Positions 1 through 8,594 of a stretch of DNA of 42,315 nucleotides are shown piece after piece. The DNA lies in NCBI GenBank assembly GCA_002104535.1, contig NBOG01000017.1, positions 1 through 42,315 of the forward strand, written 5' to 3'. The stretch's first letter is position 1. The number at the start of each line of letters is the position of its first letter. The notes beneath the pieces are model-generated. The model worked only from the letters and a program-made list of their open reading frames with translations. It was not told where the DNA came from and did no database searches. Position numbers and translations under genes: made by a program. Source of the stretch: Cognaticolwellia sediminilitoris (lineage in GTDB: Bacteria > Pseudomonadota > Gammaproteobacteria > Enterobacterales > Alteromonadaceae).

Positions 1-71
1 CCCCAAAGATATAGATATTGCCATTGAGGAATTATCCAATGAAACTAATTAAAAGTTGTGGGGATCCTTCA

Positions 72-423
72 GAATTTATTCGCCGTTTTACAGGTCGATT
101 GGTTGAATACCACTGTTTGCTTTTCATATGAACTATTGTATTTGGCGACTGAAGTCGCCCCTACGAAAGTCGTGCGGAAGTATCATTGGTATTTAATTAA
201 GAAAAGGTAGTGACTTCCAAGGTGCCGCCGCTTACAAATTAATTCCACACGTAGGGGCGAATTTATTCGCCGTTTTACAGGTCGGTTGGTTGAATACTAA
301 TGTTTGTTTTTCATCTGAACTATTGTGTTTGGCGACTGAAGTCGCCCCTACGAAAATCACGCGGAAGTATCATTGATATTGAATTAAGAAAAGGTAGTGA
401 CTTCCAAGGTGCCGCCGCTTACA
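72..423. repeat. Imperfect 187-bp-period tandem repeat carrying GTAG hairpins and 6S 3'-arm copies
   Basis: The stretches 72-236 and 259-423 are direct repeats with about 11 differences over 165 bp by eye. Each contains an inverted pair: a GGCGA/TCGCC-type hairpin on the left (ATTTAT loop) and another on the right (CTTCAG loop) whose outer flank is CCCCTAC, the reverse of GTAGGGG. Each ends with a perfect 29-nt copy of the 3' end of 6S RNA (208-236 and 395-423). The region has no credible coding sequence; the only ORF over it (300-488) consists of repeat sequence. Confidence 0.85.
251..351. repeat. REP doublet (inverted pair of GTAG-headed hairpins)
   Basis: The left end reads GTAGGGGCGA-ATTTAT-TCGCC and the right end is the reverse complement of GTAGGGGCGA-CTTCAG-TCGCC, so the 101-bp unit has GTAGGGG termini facing outward. 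A second, left-truncated copy lies at 72-164. The GTAG tetranucleotide followed by an imperfect palindrome is the known signature of REP elements moved by RAYT proteins. Assignment to REP is by pattern only. Related hairpins recur at 20341-20728. Confidence 0.7.
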
Positions 424-470
424 TAACTTTGAACACCGAGTGCTTTTCTAGAGGAGTGCGCGGAAGTGAT
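395..470 (-). pseudogene. Partial duplicate of the 6S RNA 3' arm
   Basis: On the minus strand this begins with an ACTTCCGC block corresponding to 582-570 of the real 6S gene. It then has a diverged middle that still holds the GAACACC half of the terminal hairpin, and finishes with a perfect copy of the 29-nt 6S 3' end. It lacks the 5' half of 6S and has no obvious promoter, so it should not make a 6S-like RNA alone. Two further arm copies lie at 208-236 and, as only the ACTTCCGC block, at 174-186. Confidence 0.75.
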
Positions 471-517
471 TTTTATAGAGTAAAGTAAATTTTCGAATTG
501 GTGAGGAATTTATAATA

Positions 518-697
518 GTGACTTCCAAGGTGCCGCCGCTTACATAGTCCTGAACACCGGGTGTTCAGGGCGGAAGTATCATACTAACCGTAGGCTTCCC
601 GATACGAGCCGGGCTTGCACAATAGCTAACAATCAACATCCTTAGGTAAAACTTATCGGCTCAGGGACATAGCTCGCAAACGAACACCCCAGAAGTC
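518..697 (-). ncRNA. ssrS: 6S RNA
   Basis: 6S RNA binds the sigma70 RNA polymerase holoenzyme and mimics an open promoter. The minus strand shows the conserved 5' segment GTTCG..TTGCGAG..GTCCCTGAGCCGATA and the 3' segment GAAGCC...GGCGGCACC seen in enterobacterial 6S. The ends close perfectly: GACTTCTGGGGTG near 697-685 pairs with CACCTTGGAAGTC near 532-520, allowing G-U pairs. A TATAAT box at 709-704 places the 5' end near 697. The gene lies directly downstream of zapA, as in E. coli, so position supports the call. The usual downstream partner fau/ygfA is not visible in the window. Ends are approximate to a few bases. Confidence 0.93.
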
Positions 698-703
698 GAA
701 GCC

Positions 704-709
704 ATTATA
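704..709 (-). promoter_or_regulatory. -10 box of the 6S RNA promoter
   Basis: On the minus strand TATAAT stands about 7 bases upstream of the predicted 6S start. The hexamer 17 bases further upstream is TTAAAA, a weak -35. The box lies in the zapA-6S spacer, so 6S appears to have its own promoter besides any readthrough from zapA. Confidence 0.6.
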
Positions 710-837
710 GCTAATATCGCTATAGGTTTTAAGTCTTTTATCAGTTGTAAGACCTGATCGCTTAATGCTTGAACGAATTGAAGTTTCTTTAAACGAATTG
801 GTTAAAAATTAAAAACTGAGTATTAAAAGTTAGGGAG

Positions 838-1143
838 TTATGCTGTTTTAGTCGGGTTTACGGCTTGTTCGATAGTTGCTTGTAGTAATTCAATTTTACT
901 TTGCATTTTGTCACGTTCAGTTGTGAGTTCGTTGCGTGCTTGAATGAGGTCATTAGCGAGGTTTAAAGACATCATCACTAAGGCTTGTTCTGGGGTTTTT
1001 ACTGCGTGGCTTTTCTTCGCGTCTTGTTCTAAACGTTTATTAATTTCATCGGCAGCTTGCAATAAAGCTGACTCATGACCCGCAGGACAAGCGATTTTTA
1101 ATCGTTTGTTGGCAACATTTATTGTAACTGTGTGTTGGCTCAT
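838..1143 (-). CDS. zapA: Cell division protein ZapA
   Basis: ZapA binds FtsZ in the cytoplasm and bundles protofilaments at the Z ring. The 101-residue protein has the typical family length. Its N-terminal beta-strand/globular part starts SQHTVTINVANKRLKIACP, followed by AADEINKR, and a long C-terminal helix from about residue 50 is heptad-like and expected to form the tetramer coiled coil. A GAGATTAG Shine-Dalgarno-like stretch precedes the ATG. The gene is divergent from ygfB and followed by 6S RNA, the arrangement known from E. coli and its relatives, which makes the call secure. The shared upstream region is 1144-1379. Confidence 0.95.
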   Translation of the reverse strand: MSQHTVTINVANKRLKIACPAGHESALLQAADEINKRLEQDAKKSHAVKTPEQALVMMSLNLANDLIQARNELTTERDKMQSKIELLQATIEQAVNPTKTA

Positions 1144-1379
1144 TGCGTGGCTAATCTCAAAATATTATTTTTAGTTTATTGAGCCGCTAACTCAAAATAT
1201 TGCGCTATTTGCTTGTAATACCAAGAAAAGTCATGAATATCAAAACTTAGTGCGCCATAAAGGGGAACTATAACGATGAGTGTTACACTATGCAAGTGAT
1301 CTCTATGGTTTTTTCTGGAATCAAGCTAATGCCAATGTTAAGATGCCCAGCAATATACACCTGATTGAATTTATATTTT

Positions 1380-1949
1380 ATGCCTAATAGCGACGCGTTA
1401 GATTTCCCTTCTGTACAAGCAATTTTAACCAGTGAAAGTATTGAGGCACATGCTGCTGAAATTCATGGTGTGCTAACTGGCTTAATTGCCGCGGGTTTTG
1501 AGTTTGAAAGTAGCGACTATATCGCCATGGTTAACGACATGCTAAATAATGCCGAAGGCTTACCAGCACGGGTTAAAAGTTTAGTTAAAGACATTTATAG
1601 CGACATCTGGCAGAAAATTCTTGATGAATCCTATAGCTTTCAATTAATGCTACCTGATGACGATGACTCTATTATTGAGCGTGGTCATGCGCTAGGTAAA
1701 TGGGTACAAGGCTTTAATTTAGGTTTTGGTTTACAGCAAACTAAAAACGCGACTTTTTCTGAAGATGTTAAAGAAGTACTGACTGATTTTGGTGAAATTG
1801 CTAATTTGTCAGACGACATGGATGAAGATGAAGCTACCGAGCAAGCTTATTTTGAAATTGCAGAATACGTGCGAATTTCGGCTTTATTATGTTTTACTGA
1901 GTTGGGTTCGCCTCCAACACCACAAGATCAGTCAGAGACTGTGCATTAA
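1380..1949 (+). CDS. ygfB: UPF0149 family protein YgfB
   Basis: A cytoplasmic acidic protein of about 189 residues and the first gene of the ygfB-pepP-ubiH-ubiI cluster. The family signature is in the N-terminal third (AAEIHGVLTGLIAAG, resembling AEMHGLISGMICGG of E. coli YgfB), and the ALGKWVQGFNLGFGL stretch is also typical of UPF0149. The frame is open back to a TTG at 1365, but the ATG at 1380 is the more natural start. Neither has a strong Shine-Dalgarno, so the start is uncertain by five codons. Molecular function is not established by sequence. A regulatory role has been reported for a Pseudomonas relative, but that cannot be transferred here. Confidence 0.88.
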   Translation: MPNSDALDFPSVQAILTSESIEAHAAEIHGVLTGLIAAGFEFESSDYIAMVNDMLNNAEGLPARVKSLVKDIYSDIWQKILDESYSFQLMLPDDDDSIIERGHALGKWVQGFNLGFGLQQTKNATFSEDVKEVLTDFGEIANLSDDMDEDEATEQAYFEIAEYVRISALLCFTELGSPPTPQDQSETVH

Positions 1950-2015
1950 TTAGCTGTTAAAAACTAAAGCTAAATTGTTTTATTCCACTAAACCCGAGAG
2001 AAGTAGCTGCCTATC

Positions 2016-3356
2016 ATGATAAAAAATACGCTATTGCCCGCTGCTGAGTTTTGTCAGCGCCGAAGCGACTTTATTGCGCAAATGCCAGAAAATAGCATTG
2101 CGCTTATTAGTGCTGGCAAGGAAGTTACTCGCAGTAATGATACCGAATATCCTTTTTGTCAAAATAAGCAGTTTTATTATTTAACGGGTTTTAATGAACC
2201 TGATGCGATTTTGGCGTTAATTAAAGGTGATAAACCTGTAGCAACTCAAAGTGTATTATTTTCACGAGAAAAAGATCGTCTGCAAGAAGTGTGGCATGGT
2301 CGACGTATTGGCCAAAAGCAAGCCGTTGCAGCATATAAAGTTGATGCTTGTTTTAGTTTAGCCGAAATTGATGAGCAATTATTACCGTTAATCGCTGGAA
2401 AAACAGCGCTATTAACTTGTCAGCCAGAGCAAGCCGAGTTTCATCAGCAAATACTCAATTGGTTAGCTGAAATCCGAAAGTCTGCACGTTCGGGCTTAAA
2501 AGCACCTACCACGTTAATTGATTGCAGTGACCTGTTAAATGACATGCGTTTGCATAAATCAACAGCTGAGCTCGATATTATGCGCAAAGTTAATATTATT
2601 AGCGGCGCTGCTCATCAACGCGCGATGCAACAAACCCAAGCTGGAAAGTTTGAATATCAGATAGAAGCAGAGCTGTTACACGAGTTTGCCACTAACGGCG
2701 CACGTTATCCTGCTTATGGCACTATTGTCGCCGGTGGTGATAATGCCAATATTTTACATTACACCGACAATGACGAAGTGCTAAATGATGGCGATTTATT
2801 ATTAATTGACGCGGGTGGTGAGTTGGCTGGCTATGCTGCAGATATTACCCGAACTTTCCCTGTCAGTGGTAAATTCACCCAGCCACAAGCGGCTATTTAT
2901 CAGTTAGTACTTGATAGTCAAAACTTGGCGATTAATGCCATAAAACCAGCACAAACACTTGCTGAACTTAATCGTATCGTGTGTGACTTTCTCACGAAAG
3001 GCTTACATGACTTAGGTATTTTAAAAGGTGACTTAGCCCAACTGCTAACGCAAAAAGCCTGTAAAAAGTATTTTATTCATGGTCTTGGTCATTGGTTAGG
3101 GCTTGATGTTCATGATGTTGGTGACTATCACTCTAGCCCACAGCGCGAACAATTAAGACCTTTTGTTGCTGGTATGGTGATGACAATCGAACCGGGTATT
3201 TATATTCCAAAAAATGATAAAACTGTTGATGAAAAGTGGCGCGGCATTGGCGTTCGTATTGAAGACAATATTGTTGTTACTGAAACAGGCTTTGAAAATT
3301 TAACGGTTAATGCCCCTAAAACGATTGCTGATATAGAAGCTGTCATGGCGCGGTAG
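2016..3356 (+). CDS. pepP: Xaa-Pro aminopeptidase (aminopeptidase P)
   Basis: A dimetal cytoplasmic peptidase that removes an N-terminal residue preceding proline. At 446 residues it has the expected two-domain pitta-bread layout: an N-terminal creatinase-like domain (about 1-175) and a C-terminal M24 catalytic domain. All metal ligands are visible: D265 in LIDAGGE, D276 in ADITRTF, H359 in HGLGHWLG (H355 being the other conserved histidine), E392 in TIEPGIYI and E416 in VRIEDN. A GAGAGAAG ribosome binding site sits 13 bases ahead of the ATG. The gene follows ygfB by 66 bp and precedes ubiH, the classical gammaproteobacterial order. Confidence 0.97.
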   Translation: MIKNTLLPAAEFCQRRSDFIAQMPENSIALISAGKEVTRSNDTEYPFCQNKQFYYLTGFNEPDAILALIKGDKPVATQSVLFSREKDRLQEVWHGRRIGQKQAVAAYKVDACFSLAEIDEQLLPLIAGKTALLTCQPEQAEFHQQILNWLAEIRKSARSGLKAPTTLIDCSDLLNDMRLHKSTAELDIMRKVNIISGAAHQRAMQQTQAGKFEYQIEAELLHEFATNGARYPAYGTIVAGGDNANILHYTDNDEVLNDGDLLLIDAGGELAGYAADITRTFPVSGKFTQPQAAIYQLVLDSQNLAINAIKPAQTLAELNRIVCDFLTKGLHDLGILKGDLAQLLTQKACKKYFIHGLGHWLGLDVHDVGDYHSSPQREQLRPFVAGMVMTIEPGIYIPKNDKTVDEKWRGIGVRIEDNIVVTETGFENLTVNAPKTIADIEAVMAR

Positions 3357-3468
3357 GTTATTTACCTTAGCTTTATATTTTCAGTAACAATAACAAATAC
3401 AACAGCCATAAATCAGCATAAACTAACAAAATAAACATCAAGCCCAAAGCAACACTAATAGGTTAGTC

Positions 3469-4764
3469 ATGGATAAACGCGAAGATAACGCAGAAACTAA
3501 TCCCGAAACAGCAGGTAGTTCTTCTCAAACAACTGCTGAAGAATGTAACGTTACACACTTTGATGTGGTTATTTCGGGTGGTGGCTTATCAGGAGCGTTG
3601 ATGGCGCTTAGTTTATCCGCGTTGCTTGATCATCAGCAAAAGCCGTTATCAATCGCCATTATTGAAGCTAATCCAATATTAACCGATCCATCACGTAGTT
3701 TTGATGATCGCGTTTTAGCCTTGTCTCATGGCAGTGCTGAGTATTTAAATAGCGTCGGTGCTTGGCAACATTTAGAAAATTATGCCGAGCCGATTAAAAA
3801 CATTCACATATCTGATCGCGGCTTTTACGGTAAAGCTAGATTATACGCGAAGCAGCAACAAGTTGACGCGTTAGGCTATGTGGCCGAAATGGCCGTTATT
3901 GGCGCGTCATTATTAAAAGCTTTAGCCAGTAAAAATAACATTACTTGGTTTACGCCAGACTCTATCGAAAATGTGCAATGGCACACGGATAAAGTTGATA
4001 TTACTTTAACCTCGGGCACTAATTTAGCGGCGAAATTATTACTGGCTTGTGATGGCGCAAAATCGCCATGTCGAAAGTTTGCCAACATTGCCAGCACTAG
4101 TCGTGATTACCAACAGTCAGCATTAATTGCGAATGTCGCAACGAGTCATCATCATAATAATATAGCCTATGAGCGTTTTACCGACACTGGCCCGATTGCC
4201 ATGTTGCCACTATCTCCAATGCCAAATGCTAGCCAGCAAAGTGAAGGGCGATGTTCATTAGTATGGACATTAACACCAGCAATAGCTGAGCAAATGTTAA
4301 CCTTAACCGATGATGAATTTGCCAAACAATTAGCACAATCATTTGGCCATTGGCTTGGCAATATAACCCATGTTGGAAAACGTGTTGTTTTTCCGTTAAA
4401 GCTGGTTCAAGCCAGTGAACAGGTTTATCATCGAATGGCATTAATTGGTAACGCCTCACACACTATTCATCCCATTGCGGGGCAGGGTTTTAATCTTGGT
4501 TTACGCGATGTTGCCGAGATGACTGAAATAGTAAAAAATGCGCTAGAAAATCAGCAGGACATTGGCGCTTTCGCCAATTTAATGCGCTACGGGCAAGCGC
4601 GTCAGCAGGATCAAAAGCAAGTGATCACGCTAACTGACTCATTAGTTACCTTGTTTTCAAATCAGTTACCGCCGTTGGTGGCAGGGCGCAATATTGCTTT
4701 AAAAGTTTTAAACTATGTACCCGCACTGAAAAATGCCTTGGTTAAAAAAACCATGGGGTACTAG
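3469..4764 (+). CDS. ubiH: 2-octaprenyl-6-methoxyphenol hydroxylase UbiH
   Basis: A FAD-dependent monooxygenase of ubiquinone synthesis that hydroxylates one position of the aromatic ring. It is membrane-associated and works with the other Ubi proteins. The Rossmann motif GGGLSG (about 37-42) follows an unusual charged N-terminal leader of about 30 residues. The DDRVLALS motif and the GNASHTIHPIAGQGFNLGLRD motif are present. GN rather than GD in the last motif matches E. coli UbiH and separates it from UbiI next door. Length is 431 residues. The polar leader DKREDNAETNPETAG may mean the true start is further in, but no better ATG with a ribosome site is visible. Confidence 0.93.
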   Translation: MDKREDNAETNPETAGSSSQTTAEECNVTHFDVVISGGGLSGALMALSLSALLDHQQKPLSIAIIEANPILTDPSRSFDDRVLALSHGSAEYLNSVGAWQHLENYAEPIKNIHISDRGFYGKARLYAKQQQVDALGYVAEMAVIGASLLKALASKNNITWFTPDSIENVQWHTDKVDITLTSGTNLAAKLLLACDGAKSPCRKFANIASTSRDYQQSALIANVATSHHHNNIAYERFTDTGPIAMLPLSPMPNASQQSEGRCSLVWTLTPAIAEQMLTLTDDEFAKQLAQSFGHWLGNITHVGKRVVFPLKLVQASEQVYHRMALIGNASHTIHPIAGQGFNLGLRDVAEMTEIVKNALENQQDIGAFANLMRYGQARQQDQKQVITLTDSLVTLFSNQLPPLVAGRNIALKVLNYVPALKNALVKKTMGY

Positions 4765-4850
4765 TACTAAGCGGTCAGTAACGAGTGATAAATTTTAAGC
4801 TGATAGTAACAAGTATGAGTAATTCGAATTAAAAGTGAATGTGAAAAATA

Positions 4851-6155
4851 ATGCAAAAATTTGATTTATTAATTGTTGGTGGCGGTATGGTTGGCTTAAC
4901 GCTAGCATTAGCTGTGCGTCAACAAAGTGAGCTCACAGTGGCCATTGTCGATAATAGCGCTATCGAAGACTTAAGCGACGAGCCTGAAGTAAGGGTTAGT
5001 GCGATTAATGCCGCTAGTCAGCAACTTTTCACTCACCTTAATGTTTGGCAAGATATTATCTCACAGCGTGCTCAGCCTTATCACGATATGCATATTTGGG
5101 ATAAAGCAGGATACGGTAAACTCGACTTCGCTTTAAAAGATGTAAGCCATATCAGTGCGGCCAATAATCCAGAGCAATTAGGTTTTATTATTGAAAATAA
5201 AGTTGTCCGCAACGCGCTCTGGCAGAAAGCATCACAAGACAGTGGCATTGCATTTTTCACTGACAGTAAACTGCAACAATTAAACCCGAGCGACAATGAA
5301 GTGTTTGCCACCTTTGAACATAACAGTGACACCAATACTCAAGCTACACCAATCATTGCTAAATTAGTGGTTGGCGCAGACGGGGCAAATTCTTGGGTAC
5401 GTAAACAAATGAACGTGCCACTGACATTTCGAGATTATGACCATCATGCCATTGTTGCCACCGTCAAGTGTCAGCAAGGCCATCGACTTACTGCGTGGCA
5501 AGTATTTTTAGAAACCGGGCCATTAGCATTACTGCCATTATACCAAGCAGATTTATGCTCAATAGTGTGGTCAACTAGCCCTGAAGAGGCGGCTAGATTA
5601 ACAGCCTTATCGGCGCAAGAATTTGGCAAAGAAATTACTGCCGCAAGCGATGGTAAACTAGGCGAAATTACCTTGGTAAGCGAGCGTTTTACTTACCCAT
5701 TAACTATGCGTTTTGCTCAAGAGTTTGTGAAAGGCCGCATGGTATTAGTAGGCGATGCCGCACATACCATTCATCCGTTAGCAGGACAGGGCGTTAACCT
5801 AGGTTTACTTGACGCTGCAGCGTTAGCTGAAACCATCACCGAGCAATTAGCTAAAGCGCAAAGCGATGGCATTGTTGACGACAACGCTTGGTATAGTGAT
5901 AAATCTTTACAGCAGTTCTCACGTTGGCGTAAAAGTGAAGCGGCCGAAATGATCGCGGCAATGGAAGCGATTAAACAGGCCTTTACACCGCAACAAAGCG
6001 GTATTAAATTGCTTCGAGGTTTAGGTATGTCGCTTATTAATAGCATCAAGCCGGCAAAAGCATTAATGATCAAGCAAGCGTTAGGGTTTAAAGGTCAGTT
6101 ACCGGCGTTAGCAACAGCCAATGCATCAATTAAAACGCCACAAAAAACTCAATAG
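4851..6155 (+). CDS. ubiI: Ubiquinone-synthesis FAD monooxygenase UbiI (VisC)
   Basis: A flavin hydroxylase of the UbiH/UbiF/UbiI family, assigned to the C5-hydroxylation step in E. coli. It starts MQKFDLLIVGGGMVG with the FAD-binding GGGMVG immediately after the start, and has EVRVSAINAASQQL and LVGDAAHTIHPLAGQGVNLG near residues 300-320, almost the E. coli UbiI sequence. At 434 residues it is slightly longer than E. coli UbiI because of a C-terminal tail. It lies 86 bp after ubiH on the same strand and is the last gene of the operon. Position next to ubiH favours UbiI over UbiF. Confidence 0.92.
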   Translation: MQKFDLLIVGGGMVGLTLALAVRQQSELTVAIVDNSAIEDLSDEPEVRVSAINAASQQLFTHLNVWQDIISQRAQPYHDMHIWDKAGYGKLDFALKDVSHISAANNPEQLGFIIENKVVRNALWQKASQDSGIAFFTDSKLQQLNPSDNEVFATFEHNSDTNTQATPIIAKLVVGADGANSWVRKQMNVPLTFRDYDHHAIVATVKCQQGHRLTAWQVFLETGPLALLPLYQADLCSIVWSTSPEEAARLTALSAQEFGKEITAASDGKLGEITLVSERFTYPLTMRFAQEFVKGRMVLVGDAAHTIHPLAGQGVNLGLLDAAALAETITEQLAKAQSDGIVDDNAWYSDKSLQQFSRWRKSEAAEMIAAMEAIKQAFTPQQSGIKLLRGLGMSLINSIKPAKALMIKQALGFKGQLPALATANASIKTPQKTQ

Positions 6156-6446
6156 CGCAATCCGATAGACGCCAGTTTACACTCAATCAAAATATCATCT
6201 CCAAAGCGCTATTTAGTTGACCTTCTAGTCAAGTAAATAGCGAATTTTCAAGGCTAGGCGCTGAAAAAGTCCATCACTGATAAAATTAATGTAGCGCTTA
6301 TTTTTCAGCAGATAAAATTTAAATTTGCAAACAGCTAATTTTTTAATCTCTCATAGAATTATATTTTCAAAGACGTTACATTTGAAAATATAATTTCATA
6401 TATATTCTTTAGTCGGTTTTATATTTTTAATATGCTTTATTATCTG
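6156..6446 (+). promoter_or_regulatory. Intergenic region with two strong inverted repeats upstream of the gcv promoter
   Basis: No gene is seen here. A 15-bp hairpin with one mismatch (6207-6242, CGCTATTTAGTTGAC on the left) follows ubiI and may be its terminator, although the T-tract after it is short. A perfect 15-bp inverted repeat, AATTATATTTTCAAA at 6357-6371 with its complement at 6381-6395 and a 9-base centre, lies about 50 bp ahead of the gcvT -35 box. It could be a terminator-like stem or an operator; the sequence does not decide. No glycine riboswitch pattern was recognised. Confidence 0.6.
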
Positions 6447-6475
6447 TTGAATCAACGGTTGCTGGCGGCTATAAT
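6447..6475 (+). promoter_or_regulatory. sigma70 promoter of gcvTHP
   Basis: TTGAAT at 6447-6452 and TATAAT at 6470-6475 are separated by exactly 17 bases, a near-consensus sigma70 promoter. The start would be near 6482, leaving a leader of about 100 nt before the gcvT ATG. Confidence 0.75.
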
Positions 6476-6585
6476 CCGTGGCACTTTTTGTAAATCTTCC
6501 GGCTTTATCCTAGGTTTAGTAATTGCGCTTATTTTAAGCAGCTAAAAAAACTTAGGTAAAACAACTAACGTGAGTGAAACGTACG

Positions 6586-7674
6586 ATGACAAATAAAACA
6601 GTATTACATGCTAAGCACATAGAAGCTGGCGCTAAAATGGTTGATTTTTATGGCTGGGAAATGCCAATCAACTATGGTTCTCAAATTGAAGAACATCATG
6701 CGGTGCGCACTGACGCTGGTATGTTCGATGTTTCACACATGACTATTGTTGATATTAAAGGCGCAGATGCACAAGCATTTTTACGCCGTTTAGTGATCAA
6801 CGATGTAGCTAAATTAGATGTTGCTGGTAAAGCGCTTTATACCGGCATGTGTAACGCACAAGGTGGCGTGATTGATGATTTAATCGTCTACTTCTTCTCA
6901 ACTACTGATTACCGTTTAGTTGTAAACTCAGCGACTCGTGAAAAAGATTTAGCGTGGATCAATGAGCAAGCCACTGCATTTGACGTAACCGTAACTGAAC
7001 GTCCTGAATTTGCCATGATTGCTGTGCAAGGTCCGCAAGCAAAAGCAAAAGTAGCGACGTTATTAACGCCAGAGCAAACAGCAGCAGTTGACGGCATGAA
7101 GCCATTCTTCTCAGCTCAAGCTGGTGACTTATTTATTGCTACTACCGGTTACACTGGTGAAAACGGTTACGAAATCGCTTTACCTGCTGATCAAGCCGCC
7201 GATTTATGGCAGCAACTACTTGATGCTGGCGTTAAACCTTGTGGTTTAGGTGCTCGTGATACTTTACGTTTAGAAGCCGGTATGAACCTTTACGGTTTAG
7301 ACATGGATGAAAGCGTGTCGCCATTAGCCGCTAACATGGCTTGGACGATTAGCTGGGAACCAGAAGATCGTAACTTTATTGGCCGCGAAGTTTTAGCAGC
7401 ACAACGTGCCGCGGGCGACCAACCAAAATTAGTTGGTTTAGTACTTGAAGAGAAAGGCGTATTACGTAGCGGCTTAAAAGTTATTACCGCTGATGGCGAA
7501 GGTGTTATTACCTCAGGCACTTTCTCTCCAACGTTAGGTCATAGTATTGCTATGGCTCGTGTACCGCGCAGTGTAAAATTAGGCGATACCGTTGAAGTTG
7601 AAATGCGTAAAAAACTGGTTAAAGTGCAAGTGATCAAGCCAAGCTTTGTTCGTAACGGTAAAAAAGTTTTTTAA
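6586..7674 (+). CDS. gcvT: Glycine cleavage system T protein (aminomethyltransferase)
   Basis: GcvT takes the aminomethyl group from lipoyl-GcvH, releases ammonia and makes 5,10-methylene-tetrahydrofolate. The protein (362 residues from this ATG) shows [53 protein letters not shown] and the C-terminal barrel domain ending [10 protein letters not shown], all typical of GcvT. The frame is open to a GTG at 6574, but the ATG at 6586 matches the usual family N-terminus. It is the first gene of gcvT-gcvH-gcvP behind a good promoter. The product should act in the cytoplasm in one-carbon metabolism. Confidence 0.97.
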   Translation: MTNKTVLHAKHIEAGAKMVDFYGWEMPINYGSQIEEHHAVRTDAGMFDVSHMTIVDIKGADAQAFLRRLVINDVAKLDVAGKALYTGMCNAQGGVIDDLIVYFFSTTDYRLVVNSATREKDLAWINEQATAFDVTVTERPEFAMIAVQGPQAKAKVATLLTPEQTAAVDGMKPFFSAQAGDLFIATTGYTGENGYEIALPADQAADLWQQLLDAGVKPCGLGARDTLRLEAGMNLYGLDMDESVSPLAANMAWTISWEPEDRNFIGREVLAAQRAAGDQPKLVGLVLEEKGVLRSGLKVITADGEGVITSGTFSPTLGHSIAMARVPRSVKLGDTVEVEMRKKLVKVQVIKPSFVRNGKKVF

Positions 7675-7825
7675 TTAATCAGGCTTGAGTTAACTAAGAC
7701 AAGTTAGTAAAAAAACCTTATTAAAAATGCTGAATATATAAGCTATAGTATGGAGTGATTAGCGTAAGCCAAGCTTGATACTATAGTAATTTAAACAAAA
7801 TTTAAAAGTGACTAGGAACAAAATA

Positions 7826-8215
7826 ATGAGCAACATTCCTTCAGAATTAAAATATGCAACATCTCACGAATGGGTACGTAACGAAGGCAACGGTGTAGTT
7901 ACTGTTGGTATTACTGAACACGCACAAGACCTTTTAGGTGACATGGTGTTTGTTGAGTTACCAGAAGTTGGCGATAACGTAAGTACTGGCGATGACGTTG
8001 CAGTAGCTGAATCAGTTAAAGCAGCATCAGACATTTACGCACCAGTAACAGGTGAAGTAATTGAAGTGAATGAAGACCTTGAAGATTCACCTGAGTTAGT
8101 AAACTCAGATGCATTTGGTGACGGTTGGTTATTCAAGTTAAAGATTGAAGATGAAAGTGAGTTAGCTAACTTACTTGATGCTGAAGGTTATGCGAACTCG
8201 ATCGACGAAGACTAG
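7826..8215 (+). CDS. gcvH: Glycine cleavage system H protein
   Basis: The lipoyl carrier protein that shuttles the aminomethyl group from GcvP to GcvT. At 129 residues it has the family length. The lipoyl-lysine lies in the [12 protein letters not shown] motif (K65). The N-terminus [15 protein letters not shown] and the acidic C-terminal region are typical. The ATG at 7826 is preceded by TAGGAAC; an in-frame GTG at 7808 is less likely. It lies 150 bp after gcvT, and gcvP follows only after a 379-bp spacer with repeats. Confidence 0.96.
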   Translation: MSNIPSELKYATSHEWVRNEGNGVVTVGITEHAQDLLGDMVFVELPEVGDNVSTGDDVAVAESVKAASDIYAPVTGEVIEVNEDLEDSPELVNSDAFGDGWLFKLKIEDESELANLLDAEGYANSIDED

Positions 8216-8240
8216 TTTTCGGGCACACTCTACTTTTATA

Positions 8241-8331
8241 CAGCGTTGCTTTCGTTGTTCGTCGTAATCACTTAGTACACTAAGCTCATACGACTCACAA
8301 CTTCAGCGCCTTGCTTACATGGATGTAAGTA
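8241..8331. repeat. ERIC-like imperfect palindrome, diverged copy
   Basis: The core reads ATCACTTAGTACACTAAGCT (8267-8286), with outer arms GTTGTTCGTCG and CGACTCACAAC forming a longer stem. A second small hairpin (GCTTACATGGATGTAAGT) follows. Architecture and core match the copy at 8404-8505. It lies inside the gcvH-gcvP spacer and would fold in the gcvTHP transcript. Confidence 0.6.
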
Positions 8332-8403
8332 CTTAGGTTAAGTCAGGAACTATTAACCTGTGCCTAAAAGAAGATTGTTTACGAAAACGATATTTAAGCG
8401 TCG

Positions 8404-8505
8404 TCAATCAACTTTAGACTGCATTGTCGGCGTTGCTCGCCTTGTCACTTACTACAGTAAGCTCCAACGGCTCGCAACTTGACGGCTTTGCCTAAAATCG
8501 ATTGA
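8404..8505. repeat. ERIC-like palindromic element
   Basis: The ~102-bp unit is bounded by TCAATC and GATTGA. Its centre, GTCACTTACTACAGTAAGC, is very close to the centre of the enterobacterial ERIC sequence (GTCACTTACTTATGTAAGC, recalled from memory). Arms GGCGTTGCTCGCC and GGCTCGCAAC flank the centre. It lies about 90 bp ahead of gcvP. ERIC elements are known to be transcribed within operons and to form long hairpins; any effect on gcvP is inference. Confidence 0.65.
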
Positions 8506-8594
8506 CTTAGCTAAAGCATTTTAAGCCTCTGACTGACTTCAAGTTTGAGGCTTTATTTTTATTTAATACAACTACTTTATAGTGAAGCTGTTTT

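Noticed and set aside
2-52. A plus-strand frame reading PKDIDIAIEELSNETN-stop at the window edge
   Set aside because: It could be the C-terminus of a gene beginning outside the window, but 16 codons are too few to judge and nothing is recognisable.
300-488. 62-residue ORF in the repeat region
   Set aside because: It consists of REP doublet and 6S-arm sequence, without a ribosome site.
1-580. CRISPR array interpretation of the regular repeats near the window start
   Set aside because: The recurring 29-nt block is the 6S RNA 3' end, spacers are of unequal length and are themselves repeated, and there are no cas genes.
6481-6585. Glycine riboswitch in the gcvT leader
   Set aside because: The leader is about 105 nt and none of the conserved glycine aptamer segments were found.
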